Position numbers and translations under genes: made by a program | The notes under the pieces: model-generated | Told to the model about the DNA's origin: nothing | Databases searched by the model: none | Seen by the model: only the letters and a program-made list of their open reading frames with translations | Origin: Lantana camara | Taxonomy: Eukaryota; Streptophyta; Magnoliopsida; Lamiales; Verbenaceae | Length of the DNA stretch: 64,000 nucleotides | Assembly: GCA_037501455.1 (NCBI GenBank) | Contig: CM074865.1 | Location: 34,454,501-34,518,500, forward strand | Direction of reading: 5' to 3' | Shown here: in pieces, positions 22,272 to 33,726 of the stretch | How positions within the stretch are numbered: the first letter of the stretch is position 1 | Layout: each line of letters opens with the position of its first letter

Positions 22272-22712
22272 TCAGTCAGGGGGTAACGAATCAAAATGCT
22301 CAGGAAACACATCTAGGAACTCGTTTACCACTTCCACTTCTTCAATCTTAAGTTGATCTTTCGGTCTATTCAGAAGATAAGCAACAAATCCGCTAGCTCC
22401 TTTCTGAATCAACTTCTTAGCTTCCATCGAAGAGATCACTGATAGCTTCTCAACTTTCCCTTCTGATGTCCCACTTTCATCTTCTTCCAAGATGATCTCT
22501 TTCTTGTAACAATCCAACTTAGCTCGGTACTTAGACAACCAATCCATACCAAGTATAACCTCGTATCTTGTCATCGGCAACTCAATAAGATCCGTCGGGT
22601 AACAACGGGTACCAATACATATAGGGCAGCGTTTATATACTTGATCCGTAACAAGGCAAGTTCCCAAAGGAGAACTCACTTCAAATTTATATGGCAAGTA
22701 TTCAAGTGGAAA
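22272..22712 (-). pseudogene. pol: E2 protease to RT linker segment
   Basis: This is in frame with gag-protease upstream and RT downstream, bounded by TAG at 22713-22715 and TGA at 22272-22274. It holds the second half of the aspartic protease (ELPMTRYEVILGMDWLSKY, the usual 'ILGMDWL' motif) and the acidic linker before RT. It ends EFLDVFPEHFDSLPPD, the conserved entry to chromovirus RT. Both flanking stops can be explained by C-to-T changes (CAG to TAG, CGA to TGA). Confidence 0.88.
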
Positions 22713-23984
22713 CTATAAATGCGCACATAATTCAGAAGCAACAAATGAATGCGTAGCACCAGGGTCATACAAGACCTTAACTGGCGTGTTAAGAATGTGC
22801 ACAATACCTTCCACAACAGATGAAGGATCAACCTCCTCCTTACCATCCAAAGCATAAGCTCTGCCTTTGACCACCGGTTTATTCGTCGTACCCACCACTG
22901 CTTTTCCCTTATCCTGGACCCCAAATCTCCTGATCCTGTGCGGGCAACTATCCATCTGGTGCTCAGGGGAACCACACGCGAAACACTGTCCAGCTTTCTT
23001 GCGACAGTTCTCCTCAGTGTGTCCCGTTCGGCGACAATATCTGCAAACAATTTCCTCTGGACCTGGCTGAGGTGCTCTCTGCTGTTGTGGCACCTTCTGG
23101 TACTGCTGTGGCGCTTTCTGCTTCTGTGCTTGCTGTTTCGGTGGAGCGTTCTGCTGCTGACGCTGTGGTGTTACCATTGGCGTCTTTCCAGTTCCTTGGG
23201 GAAAAGATCCGAGAGGTCGCTTATTCCCTTGATAAGGCTTAGGGTTAGAAGGTCCTTGACGTGCAGTAGTTATCTTGATCTCCTTGTGTGCAGCTTCAAC
23301 CCTTAGCGCTCTATCAACAGCACGATTGTAGGTTTCTATGTCTAAAGAAGCAAGTGCCAATCGAAGTTCAGGCTTCAGTCCATCGATAAACGTTTTTGTC
23401 TTGCGACGCTCATCAGTCAGAATATGAGGCGCATACTTGATCAGCCTCACAAACCTAGCCTCATACTCCATCACATTCATAGTTCCCTGAACCAAGCTCA
23501 TAAACTCAGCCTCTCGTGCATCCCGAGTCACTTGAGGCGTGTACTTCTGCTGAAACTCTCTGATAAACTCATCCCAACTTCCTTCAACGTTATTCTCATT
23601 CCACATATGCTGAACTTGCTTCCACCAATTGTATGCAGCTCCTTCCATAAGAAAAGTAGCATACTGAACTCGTTCACGATCCTCTGGGTAGATCTCTATA
23701 GCCTCGAAAATCTTCTCAAGACTGGTAATCCAATTCTCAGCCTTTATGTCGTTCGGTTCTCCATAGAACTTAGGTGGATTCATCCTCAGAAATTTTTCCA
23801 GTGACCTTTCATTAGAAGGATTATCTCTCGGTGCACAAGCCCTCATAAATTGTCTTAGTACATCCCTTAATTCCGGAGTTCTTTCCCGTTCAGGGGGTGG
23901 CGTGACATCTCTTTGGGGCGGCGTGACATCTCTTTGGGGTGGCAGTGGTGGTACACGATTCCGGGGTGCTCTTCTCGGTGGCAT
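22713..23984 (-). pseudogene. gag: E2 gag with two zinc knuckles and start of protease
   Basis: 423 codons run from the ATG at 23984 (MPPRRAPRNRVPP). An in-frame extension of 41 codons upstream is rejected because E1 shares only the MPPRR start. Residues 60-230 are the retrotransposon gag capsid domain (FLRMNPPKFYGEPND, AYNWWKQV, LKPELR). A Gln/Pro-rich stretch (about 255-312) precedes two CX2CX4HX4C zinc knuckles at 314-327 and 334-347, which bind genomic RNA. The protease active site near residue 407 reads DPG instead of the usual D-S/T-G. A TAG at 22713-22715 cuts the polyprotein. Capsid and knuckles could still be made from this ORF, but the protease is very likely inactive. Confidence 0.9.
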
Positions 23985-24800
23985 GTTGTTACTGAATTCA
24001 CAAGCATTCAGATACATATATTCGATGCATGACATATAATGATTCACAGAATCTTTAACCACGTATTCACATTCCCACGTAGTCACATATAAGTATGAGA
24101 ACAACACATTCCCATATCAACATATCAGTAAAGATTCAAGATCTCCAAACATATCATATAATCAGAAACAACTGTCAGACAACATGTAAATAGGAACAGA
24201 AGCTCGGGTAACATATCAACATATCAGAAACATGTACAACATATCCCAAAACATGATCAACATGTAAACGGGAACAGAACGTGTACTGTCACATCAACAA
24301 GAACTGTAACATGATCAGAAGTGTGATCAACATATCCAACAACAAGAATATCAGCATGCTAACAATAAATGAAATGGCATGATCCTATCAACGGTCCTAA
24401 TGGTATCTTGAAGCAACTCTAAGACTCATGCAATGACAGTTATGAAAAGCAGTAAACAGATATCCAACATAAAGCCGAAAGTGTTATAACTGTGCAAGGT
24501 GTGGTAAAATTTACTACAGGCCACATGTTAACAGTATTAATTCAAAATGGGGAGGACCCGATACTATCGAGTTGACTCCCTTACAGGCCATACCAATCCG
24601 TCCAACCCTGCTGAAAATAACCTAGTAGGTACCAAGACATCTGAACCGTCATCCGTGGTGCCAAAAGTCGGGGATCATCTACCAAAGCTATACATCCCCT
24701 CATCCAAAAGTCAATCCTGAACTGTCCCGGCTATACGTCCGCCATCCATAGATAGATATATATGCATCAGTACTATATACAGAAAACCTCCTATCAGCAA
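23985..24800 (-). other. E2 leader between ORF0 and gag
   Basis: About 816 bases contain no supportable ORF. The sequence is AT-rich with recurring AACATATCAACAT and AACATGATCA phrases (24110-24370). A block at 24360-24480 (AACAATAAATGAAATGGCATG onward) is well conserved in E1 at about 625-745, which may mark a functional leader sequence such as a packaging region. Confidence 0.5.
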
Positions 24801-25481
24801 TCAACCCTGATAACTGTGGTCCAAAGAACCCCTGGTGGTGTCATCAGAAACAACAACGACCTCACCCTGTCCGTGTCCTGCTGGCTCATCTCCGCCATCA
24901 TCATCATCATCAGATCCTCCATCGTCTCCATCAGACTGCTCCTGCATAGGCTCGGGCTCCCGAGAAGCCTGACTGACATCCTGACCCTCGACCTCCTCAA
25001 CTGCCTGCTCATCGGATAAGTGATAGGTATCATACAGGCGAGCTCTCACGCGGGCACGGTAGTGCTGGTGACGCTCCATAGAGGTGTCGCGATCAATAGT
25101 CATCTGCATAAGATCTGCCTCCAGCTCAGTAATACGAGCAGCCCTCTGATCAGCAATATGAGTCATCTCTGCAGCATGCTCACGAGCGATGTCCCTATCA
25201 ATCTGGTACTGCAGTGACTGATCCTGATGGCGCATAGACTCCAACCTGACCTCACGGGTCCTCTGATACTCCTGAAAGTAACCATCTCTCTCAGACTCGA
25301 GATAGTGCACAACTCTGTTAGGATAGGAATACCCAGGCCTGCCACTGTTCCTAGACCTGCGCCAGGTGTAGAAACGAGTGCCTCCACGGCGAGAAACTGC
25401 CACAGTACGCGGGGCCTCAAACTGCTCAAAGAAAGCCTCATCCATCTGCTGATTAGGATCCTCGTGTGGCTGAACTGCCAT
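24801..25481 (-). CDS. E2 ORF0: extra 226-codon ORF between PBS and gag
   Basis: An intact ORF of 226 codons starts MAVQPHEDPNQQ at 25481, 168 bases inside the PBS. The frame is open upstream to 25616, but E1 shares homology from this ATG, so I use it. Residues 1-35 resemble nothing I know. Residues 40-55 are basic. Residues 55-150 are rich in Glu, Arg, Gln and Asp with periodic Leu/Ile/Met and look like a long helix or coiled coil. Residues 181-199 are a strongly acidic tail (runs of Asp and Gly). It has no zinc knuckle, protease or nucleic-acid enzyme motif. E1 has a decayed copy (976-1190) whose differences lie mostly at third codon positions, which supports real coding. I recognise no family; a role as a second structural or regulatory protein is only a guess. 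Confidence 0.75.
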   Translation of the reverse strand: MAVQPHEDPNQQMDEAFFEQFEAPRTVAVSRRGGTRFYTWRRSRNSGRPGYSYPNRVVHYLESERDGYFQEYQRTREVRLESMRHQDQSLQYQIDRDIAREHAAEMTHIADQRAARITELEADLMQMTIDRDTSMERHQHYRARVRARLYDTYHLSDEQAVEEVEGQDVSQASREPEPMQEQSDGDDGGSDDDDDGGDEPAGHGQGEVVVVSDDTTRGSLDHSYQG

Positions 25482-25648
25482 AGCTGTACAGAAGATACCA
25501 CAGATATGAAATCCAGATAACAGAACCATGCAATCCCCAAATATCCTGTCTCGATGGAATATGAGAATGATCCTGGATGCAATGCGTGAACAATCCATGA
25601 TGCAACATGAGAGCAATCTAGGTTAAGTCCCTTCTTACTTAACTCGAT

Positions 25649-25660
25649 GCTTTGATACCA
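25649..25660 (-). other. E2 primer binding site
   Basis: The minus strand reads TGGTATCAAAGC, one mismatch from the Met-tRNA primer site TGGTATCAGAGC. It lies 9 bases inside the 5' LTR. Confidence 0.85.
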
Positions 25661-27723
25661 CCTCAGGGCTGTAACGCCCCCACCCGTACTAGAACAAGAG
25701 GAGAGCGGCGTCTCAACCCCCGCACTGAAGCACATCTCAAGTAATGGTGTGAGCCATCACTCAAGAAATACTCCAGCGAACGGCTGTCTATCTCAGAACT
25801 ATACATGTAAACGATGTGGCTATGCAGCGGAAAATCAGAGTATTTTAAAACTTTTCAAAACATGTGCATGATGGCATGTAACAAGCAAGAACATATTGAT
25901 CGTGTAAGAGAGACTCGGCATATCAGAACATGTAACATATTCACATATAGGTACCGATATAGCAGAGTTCAATGTATCGGTAACAGAATAGCAGAAAGAG
26001 TATAACAAAGATACTCAAGTATTCAAAAACATATACAGAAGTATAAAGTGATGCAGCCATAAAACATATGCAGGACATAAAAAGGAAGTAATACTAAGTC
26101 CTGACTGAAACAAAAATGACAATCTAGAGCTTCAAGATACCTCTAGACTGCGGCTGCAAGACCTGAAACCACGAGGCAAGAAAACGATAGAGGTATTTGT
26201 CAAAAGGACTAAGTGAGGGAATACTTAAAAGAAAGTGCTGAGTGATAAAGAACTTGAAGTAAAGTTTAGAACTGTTAATGCAATGCTTTAAAGAAGAACT
26301 TGGAACAAGTTCGGTTGATAAACCCTTTGATTGTGATGCTGTAAAAGAATGCACGTTACAAAACATTTTCATGAATGCTATACACGCGCACACATATGCT
26401 GTTGATGGTTCATAGTTCTTTCATAAAACGGGATAAGGGTAAAGTGAACTTTTCCAGATATGAACCATCCTTTATGAAATAGAATTTTGCCCACAAGCTA
26501 GGCTCCTCCATCCTTACTCCAGAAAACATGATTTGGTAAAGCATCGGACCAGGATCAACAATAATTCCACGTATAGTAGAGTATCGGACCAAGATCAACA
26601 ATAACCCCACATAAAGTGGAGCATTCGACCAAGATCAACAACAACTCCGCACACAGTAGACTATTGGACCAAGGTCAACAACAACTCTTACCAACACATA
26701 CAAACATGCACCATCCTCCACCGGTTGTCACTTCGGGTAGCTAGCCCTAGGCGACCTGTAAACATGTAATGGGAACAGATTTGCTGTCCATTCCCAGACA
26801 GATTGTCCTGACTTAACAAACCTCCTGTTAAAAGTCGGTGTCAATAGTCTAAGTGTGGCGGCCGGTATTCGTGATGTCGTTGGCGCTCACCTCCCGAGCA
26901 TCACCTCCAACCGTCGGGCCCAAACTGTAAACTGTATGCTTGCATTTAAGATTAGCAGTGACCAGAGTATCACTCCAGTATGCTAACTATAACATGTGAA
27001 ACTGTAACTGTAACATATGATGCTGTCTGTAAAACATATGATTCTGTCTGAAAACATGTGATGCTGTCTGTAAACTGTACTTTGAAAACATATGCAGAAC
27101 ATGTCTTTGAACAAGAATGCAGAACTTTGGAAAACATGTGCTGTAGATCAAGGTATACTATTAAAGTATGAATGATCCTTTCAAGAGAATGTCCCGATAA
27201 AAGGGATAGTTCAAAACGAGGTTTAGCTTTGAATTTCAAAACATATGATACGATAGTATAATCGTGGTTCCAATTGGAAAACATTTATAACTTCACCTCA
27301 CCTATCAGTAACAAAGGTAGGTAGACAGATTATGCGGTGCCCTGGGGATCCCAGTGCTCAACTTTAACTCCTGTAGGTGGTGTACTAGAGTGAGCTAAAG
27401 AACTAAGACCCACTACTAACCAAGATGCATATGAAATGTATGAAACAATGAACAAGGAACATGTAAAGAACATGTAACACAGGAGAGTAATACCATTTAA
27501 GGTATTCAAGAAAGGTAACACACAAAGGAATACGTCAAAGTGAGTTACTCTTAACGTGAGACTATGATCTTACTATAACCGAGTAAGCTTTAGTCAAATT
27601 ATGTATCCTATCGCAAACCTTAAGTTATGAAAGAAGTCCACGAAAGAAAACACATTTTAGACCCTGGATATGGAAACCCTAGGTGTAAATGTCTATTAAG
27701 AAAGCACAAGTTTTATTTCATTT

Positions 27724-27921
27724 TTACTATTCAAAAGCACTATTCAAAAGTACTATTCCAGATTACTATTCATGATTACTATTCGTAGTTACTATTCACA
27801 GGTTACTATTCACATGTTAGGTCAAAGGGTCGGGTCAAACCCTTACTATACACACACACCCACACACACACACCATGCACGAACACACACACACACACAC
27901 GGCATGCACACACACACACCC
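27724..27921. repeat. TTACTATTCAC repeats and AC microsatellite, E2 5' LTR
   Basis: TACTATTC units (27724-27812) are followed by AC-rich sequence (27849-27921), matching the copies in the E2 3' LTR and E1 LTR. It lies in the transcribed part of the LTR. Confidence 0.8.
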
Positions 27922-28731
27922 CCTAATTAAATTATGATCTTGATTATAACCTATAGTTTCAAGTTCATGTTATAATAATCAAGTGTGATCTAGGTTAAAG
28001 GTATAACCTATAGTTAAGAAATCCAATTAAGGCATAAGATCAAGTTATGAAACACTAATCTATCTTAGGTTATAACATGTGACACTATTAAAGTGTATAA
28101 CATAGGATCAATGCACTAATCCATTAATCCATATCATATCATAAGCTCAATTCATAATTCAAGAATCATATAACAATGTGACAACATGTCACAACATATA
28201 TCATATCATATCATATCATATATCATGAACCTTTAGGCATGTAACATGTAACAATTTAATTCAATACCAACATGTAACAAGTTGTGACATAATTAATTGT
28301 AAATCACTATTCCATAAGCTAACATGCATGAACATAATTCAAATCCCATAATCATGCATCAATTCTCATAATATAACAACCATATCACATGATCATAGCA
28401 TATACTAGAGCAATTCATAACATATTCAAGCATATACAAAACAATTAAAACATATAAACAACTATTCAAACATATCATGAAAACTATATAATAAATGCAT
28501 AAAATAAAATCCTATATGGCTTAGGGAAGACCCTAAGACCCAATCTAAATATAATATAAACATACCATAACATAAAACTTAAACTAAACTAAACATAACA
28601 TAAACTAAAGCATAAAATAAAACAAACCTAGCTCTAGAGGGGGAGAGTGCCGACGGCAAGAGGGGGAGGAGAGGGAGAGAAAGGGTGTTGTTAACACAAC
28701 TTTGAGCAAGGAATGAAATGCCATGAGCCCT

Positions 28732-28741
28732 CTATTTATAG
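28732..28741 (-). promoter_or_regulatory. TATA box of the E2 5' LTR promoter
   Basis: The minus strand reads CTATAAATAG followed by AGGGCTC. It is conserved in all three LTRs of this family in the window. Expected transcription start is about 30 bases further left. Confidence 0.68.
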
Positions 28742-29822
28742 TTGAAAAGAAGCCCCTCACCTTGGAAATAAAATGTGGAGAAGGGTAGGAGAGCAAAACA
28801 AGAGTTCATCCACTTGTATCTTCTAGAAGCTTTAGGGATTATGAAGGTAAAATGGGACTGCTGGGGGTATTTCTATAATTTCGTTGCCCAAGACTCGAGG
28901 ATAAGTGGCTGGAAGTATAACCATTCCGACAGCAAGAAAATTAGCTTCGAAACGCATATTCATTCATCGAAATCGGATTTACCGTTTGAAATATACATTA
29001 GTTTTAGTGAATAAAAGTTTTGAGCTCGAAACTCAACACGAGTGAAAAACGACTTTCTAGAATGATTTTCAAGTCCGGATTGCTTCCAAAATTCAAGAAA
29101 TAAATCGAGAAGCGTTTTGAGTCCAAAATCGACTATAAAACATTTTACCGTTAAAAAGTTGAAAACGTAGGATGAATAGTGAATTCTCACGTACGAACGT
29201 ACGCTTCAAAATTTCAAGCTAAGACTTGAATCAAGAGTTGTAAAACATCTCAAAAATCTTGAAATAGCTCAAGTAGTGAAAATCCGAAGAGAAAACATTT
29301 TCCGAATGAAAACCGTTCGTAAAAGGAATAGTAAACTAGGGTTTTCAAAAACGTTTTCAATAAAACGAAGTTCCGGAAATGGATTTCCAAGCCAAGAATG
29401 ATTTCAAAAGACTCGTCTCGACTCAAGGATCAATTCGACTGTAACTTGGGTAGGAAAGGTATCAGAATCAAAAGCTCATTTTCTGATGAATAGTAACTTT
29501 GGTCGGTAAGTTCCAAAAATACCCTTATGGCTCAAGAAAGACTTTCTGAGTTCGGGAAACAAGTTCAAACGATTGGGAAACATGTGTGATGAACCTCTAG
29601 GGTTCGATTAGCAATATGAACAAGGTAGGCTCGGGTTAGGAATAGTAAACTGTATCAAAGGTCAAGAATTCCACCTTAAAGCATGTCAGATCATATACGA
29701 GCACAAAATTCATGTAAGAATGCAATGCATGATGATTCAAAAAGTTGGATCACGGTCTATAAACGCTTTACCAATGCCCTTAACTTACTATTTTCATCCA
29801 GGCCCTGTTTTGGCCTGTTACA

Positions 29823-31604
29823 TATGATCTCTTCTTGCTACTTTTATTATATGCATGCATAGATAGCTTGTCTTATTATGTGTTACCTTATATGATATGA
29901 ATTTATTATTGATTTTAGATGCTCGTTTTCACTATATGCCCTCTTGTGCTCTTAAGTGACTTAAGTGCTTTTCAATGTGCATGAATGAGTTAGAACATTG
30001 TTTATTTGCTTAGTATGCTAATATTTTGTTTCTTTTATAACTTGAGTGATATGATAACATGTTAATTTATATGTTAACTTGAAAGTATGGAATTTATAGG
30101 ACCGTTTAATATGAAATACGTGAAATATGAACGCATATGGCTTAAGTGTTGCATTTCAAATGCATTTTATGCACCATATGCATTCGCCGAGCGTCAACTT
30201 GGTATATTTTGAGTCTAAAAGTATCCTTTGTTGTTTCCTTTGTTCAGAGCAATGAGGAGGTCCCGTAAGCATCCATTTGCGTCCGTTTTATATCCTTTTG
30301 CTCCACTACGTTGGAAAGGTGAGGTTTTCTTTCTTCTAGTTAATACGACCTATAACCCTACGTGTTTTGAAGCCCGCATGCGAATTTTGTAAATTATATG
30401 ATAGATATATGTATGATATGTACTTTGAGGGCTCGTCCCATTTGTTATAAAACTTTGAAAAATGAAGCTCTATTTTCGTTTGTTTTGCAAAGCTTTGATA
30501 AGTGTGTGCGTGTAAGCGAGCTTTGAGCTTTGAAAGATAAGTGTTTTGAAAATTACACTTTTTGAGTTATGCAATGGACGCCGGAAAGTGGTATGGTATC
30601 TTGGGACAGCCATGGGGTCGCCGAGCTCTTACATCAACACTTTCCATGTGAGAGTCTCACCTGACTTTAGAAGATTGAGGAAGGGGGCTTCTCTTGAGCC
30701 GGCGGCAGCGATCGCCGAAGGTTTAAAGGATGTTATTAAGCCTTGTCTCATGTGTATTTTGCTAATAGCTAGGGCTTGCTACCCTCTATCACCCGGAGAA
30801 GGATGGTTTATGATTTATGTTTTGACTATGTTTATGCCTTAGAATATGAGAAGTTGGGAAGGAGAACTCGTGTTGGCTGAGTTAGTGTGATTATGTATCA
30901 ATCTATGAAACGGGAATGGACACTTAAATACTTAAAATTGGTTATTTTGCCTTTTCACCTTGAACCTCTTTTACCTATATATATCTATTATCACGGGAAA
31001 TGTTTTAGCCTGCAAAAACCACCCCCGGTTCATTGATTCTTTTCTAATTGCTAAGCGCTTTGCTCTATACGTATATATGGGTGTGCGTGTTAGCCCCCTC
31101 ACTAGTCATTAGGACTAACCCTCGTTGTTGTTTTTTTTTTCCCTTTCTTTTGAGTTGCAGGTACCGTCCGAGTTGAGCTACTCGGCAAGTCTGTCTTTGA
31201 GTCTCACTTGTTCCTTAGCTCGAGTCTTCATTTCGCATTGTAGTGGGTTATTTCTGCTTTATACACTTTTGAATTTTTGAGGATATGTATTATGAATACT
31301 TTGTTACCTGGATTACTACTTTTGGCCCCTATGGGTAGTGTATATTTGTTTATTACCTAGCATGTTAGCTCTAACTTCTTTGGTATATATGTTGATCTTG
31401 GGATTATGATATGAACTGTTTAAATCCCTTCCGCTGATCTTGTGATGTTATGCATTCTGTCAAGGGTCTAGACCGCCTAGCTTAGGTTGAATTTTGTTTG
31501 TCACTCGTTCGCCATGGCTCGGTGCATGTGTGGAGTTCCCATTTCGTTACACGTGTCAGGCTATGGTTCGGGGGATGTGGTGCCCTGCGCTCCAGGGTGC
31601 TACA
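29823..31604 (+). repeat. E3 5' LTR, 3' portion (truncated by E2)
   Basis: This ends GGGTGCTACA at 31604, nine bases before a perfect PBS. It is homologous to the E4 LTRs in reverse orientation. For example, TGCATTCGCCGAGCGTC at about 30180 matches the complement of 34910-34935, and TTCCCATTTCGTTACACG near the end matches 39080-39100. The start is missing because E2 is inserted there. No gene is seen; the 98-codon frame at 30546-30842 has no support. Confidence 0.82.
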
Positions 31605-31612
31605 TCCTAAAG

Positions 31613-31624
31613 TGGTATCAGAGC
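31613..31624 (+). other. E3 primer binding site
   Basis: TGGTATCAGAGC is a perfect Met-tRNA primer site, nine bases after the LTR end. It is followed by CTCTAGATTGC and a repeated ATCAGAGCTCTAG. Confidence 0.92.
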
Positions 31625-31819
31625 TCTAGATTGCAAAATCAGAGCTCTAGTGTCGTGTCAGGTCTGTTTAGGTCGTTCGGCTTAGGATTATGTGATTGTT
31701 TGCATTCACTTTCATCATTATATGACTTATTTGTTTTTATTCTTTTTAATTGTTCACATGAACATGCACTTAACGCTTCCATGCATCGATATTTCTTTGA
31801 ATTGTGATTCTTATTCAGG

Positions 31820-32730
31820 ATGTCATCTCTACCTACATTCGTGGGAGAAACCGAGTACCATTGATCTACCGAGAGTTTCAAAATTGCAACCCTCCGATGT
31901 GGTTTGGGGGTGATGATGTGAAGGCGGAACAATGGATTATCAAAATTTCATGGATTTGGAATACTCATTCAGGGACATCACAAGAAAGAGTGGATTGCAC
32001 ATCCCATTTAATTCAAAGGCAAGCTTTAATTTGGCTCAAGGAAGTACGATCTTGGTTCGAGAGGTCTGGGGAAGAGTTTACATGGGAGAGGAGAGCTTTG
32101 TTCGGGAGTTTCACAACAAGTACATTCCCTCTAGTGCAAGAGTAAAGAGACTTCAAGAATATTTAGATCTCCAACAAGACTTGAAAATGGCGGGGAACTA
32201 TATGAAGGAACTTGAGAGATCGGGCCCGTATGCTACACAAGTCGTTGATAAATACCAACTTAAGGCCCGGAATTTTATGCAAGGACTTAAGAGTGACATC
32301 CAACAAGCCCTCTCTACTTCAACTGTGAATCAATCGTCTGAAGCTATGAGAAAGGTGGTTCAAATTGAGATGGATAAGCAATATTTGAAGTCTCACACCC
32401 TTGAATTGGGGCGAGAATCCGGTTCAAGCTCAAGTTTTGGCAAGAGGCCCCGTGTTACAAGAAAAATCTCCGAGATCTCAAGATGTTAATCCATCCAAGA
32501 AGAAGAACAAAAAACCTCGACCACCGAGATCGACTCCGGTGCCCACTCTACCGGAACCGATTCGTTGCACTTATTGTGAAGACCCGAATCACATGGAGAA
32601 GAAATGTCGGAAGCGGTTAGGTGCTTGTTATAGGTGTGGTGAGATTGGGTATATGATGAATGGTTGCCCCTACAAATCAATTCCAAAGCTTATGAAGAAC
32701 CGTAGCTCCAAGATCCCGATTCAAGCTTGA
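31820..32730 (+). pseudogene. gag: E3 gag, two frameshifts
   Basis: This is a Ty3/gypsy gag remnant. One frame reads NPPMWFGGDDVKAEQWI through ERSGEEFTWE. A shift near 32090 moves to the frame reading FVREFHNKYIPSSARVK through ARNFMQGLK and SGSSSSFGKRP. A second shift near 32480 returns to the first frame, which ends with two zinc knuckles, CTYCEDPNHMEKKC and CYRCGEIGYMMNGC (the second has Tyr where His is usual). A stop follows at 32728-32730. The likely start is ATG at 31820. It is homologous to E4 gag at 37860-38813 and more distantly to E2 gag. Confidence 0.85.
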
Positions 32731-33119
32731 CATTATCGCATCGGTGAAAGGTACACGAAGTATTCATAGCATCTCATCTCATGCATATATTATTATTTCT
32801 GGGGAAACCCACGTGCTTGTTGCTTTATTTGTTGTCCCTTGCTGCTTCATGGCTCCTCTTTGTTATGTGTTTCCTTTCCTTCTTAGTTCTTACTTGTTGT
32901 GTGCTTTCTTTTTCTTTTGTGTTAACTCTCATTTGGAGAGAGTTTGGTGGTGTGGAGTGTTCGTGAGTGTTTGGTGAGTTGTGAGGGTCGAGCTGCTTCC
33001 AGTGGATTTGTATGGAAACGTTTTGTTTTGTTGAAGTTGGTTGTTGCTTACAGGAGGCCTGCTTGGGCTCAACGATATCTACGGATAATGGATCAAAGGC
33101 TAACCCCTTGATATTCCTC
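32731..33119 (+). other. E3 internal region after gag, no recognisable gene
   Basis: In an intact element the protease and RT would follow here. I see only non-coding sequence of about 390 bases, partly T-rich (32760-32970). Pol is therefore largely deleted. Confidence 0.5.
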
Positions 33120-33400
33120 ATAGATGAACCAAGAATTGCCTCAGAGTAAGAAGTCTGTCGTGTTAGCGGGGTATGCTAGGCAATCTTCTTGAAGAATGCC
33201 AACCCATTGACATGTATGATGAATAAGAGACACAGTTTTGAGTGGGAAGAGGCGGTTGAAGAGAGATGCCCTCGGTATCGGCTTTTGCCTAACAGATGGT
33301 ACGAAGGCTACTTCGTTTCTAACCGAGCCACAAAGGAAGGCCTTTGTCGTGTGTTGCTTGCAGAAGAATTGTAGCCTACGCCTTAAGAAGTGCAAGTTCC
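33120..33400 (+). pseudogene. pol: E3 RT thumb to RNase H fragment
   Basis: A short decayed pol piece is aligned through its homologue in E4 (about 37000-37310, minus strand). The FEWEE codons at 33237-33251 correspond to [12 protein letters not shown] of E2 pol, at the RT/RNase H boundary. Downstream sequence matches the VLALPEG to YASRK part only at the nucleotide level, with frameshifts. E3 and E4 share the same shortened pol. Confidence 0.6.
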
Positions 33401-33712
33401 GAGTCTATCCCGCGCATGGTTTGAAGTTGTTTGAAGTTTTGAGAGATTGGTTGTAGTGGCATAAGAAAGATATTATGGACTTTGTGTAATAATTTCTATA
33501 TGTCAACGGTTGAGCATTCTCCAACTACTCCCGAATTTTATTCAGAAGTGGGAGCAAGCGACTAGGACTTTATGTCCAGTTTGGTAATTAAGGAGGTAAT
33601 ATTCTGAGAAGTCTGCCGTTCTCTGAGATCAGAATGGCGCAGTGGAAGTGTGGAGTTTAGTTTATCTTTGGAGTTGTTCAAGACCCTTTAGGACCAGAGG
33701 ATAGGTCCTTTT
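33401..33712 (+). other. E3 3' internal region, no recognisable gene
   Basis: About 310 bases lie between the RNase H remnant and the PPT. The end (ACCAGAGGATAGGTCCTTTTG) matches the E4 end (AGGACTGGTCCTTTTG on the minus strand) and resembles the pol end of E2. Integrase is not recognisable here. Confidence 0.45.
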
Positions 33713-33726
33713 GAAGAGGGAGAGGT
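33713..33726 (+). other. E3 polypurine tract
   Basis: GAAGAGGGAGAGGT lies directly before the 3' LTR start TGTAACATCCCG. Confidence 0.85.

Larger units (their letters stand above)
25670..29822 (-). repeat. E2 5' LTR (4.15 kb)
   Basis: The LTR is bounded by TGTAACGCCCCC at 25670 and GGCCTGTTACA ending at 29822. It is the only uninterrupted LTR of E2. The U3 is about 1.08 kb, the TATA box is at 28741-28732, and about 3 kb of R-U5 follows. Transcripts would therefore carry roughly 4.7 kb before gag. The base pattern TATGA at 29823-29827 is the right copy of the expected 5-bp target duplication; the left copy is outside the window. Confidence 0.93.

Noticed and set aside
20658..23804. Plus-strand frames opposite gag-pol of E2 (for example 22938-23306 and 23424-23804)
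   Set aside because: They are antisense shadows of the gag-pol reading frame.
25163..25735. 190-codon minus-strand frame overlapping ORF0
   Set aside because: It is in another frame of the same strand, runs across the PBS into the LTR and is Ser/Leu-rich without motifs. E1 conservation follows the ORF0 frame instead.
30546..30842. 98-codon plus-strand frame in the E3 5' LTR
   Set aside because: It lies in LTR sequence; the homologous E4 LTR region does not preserve the frame.
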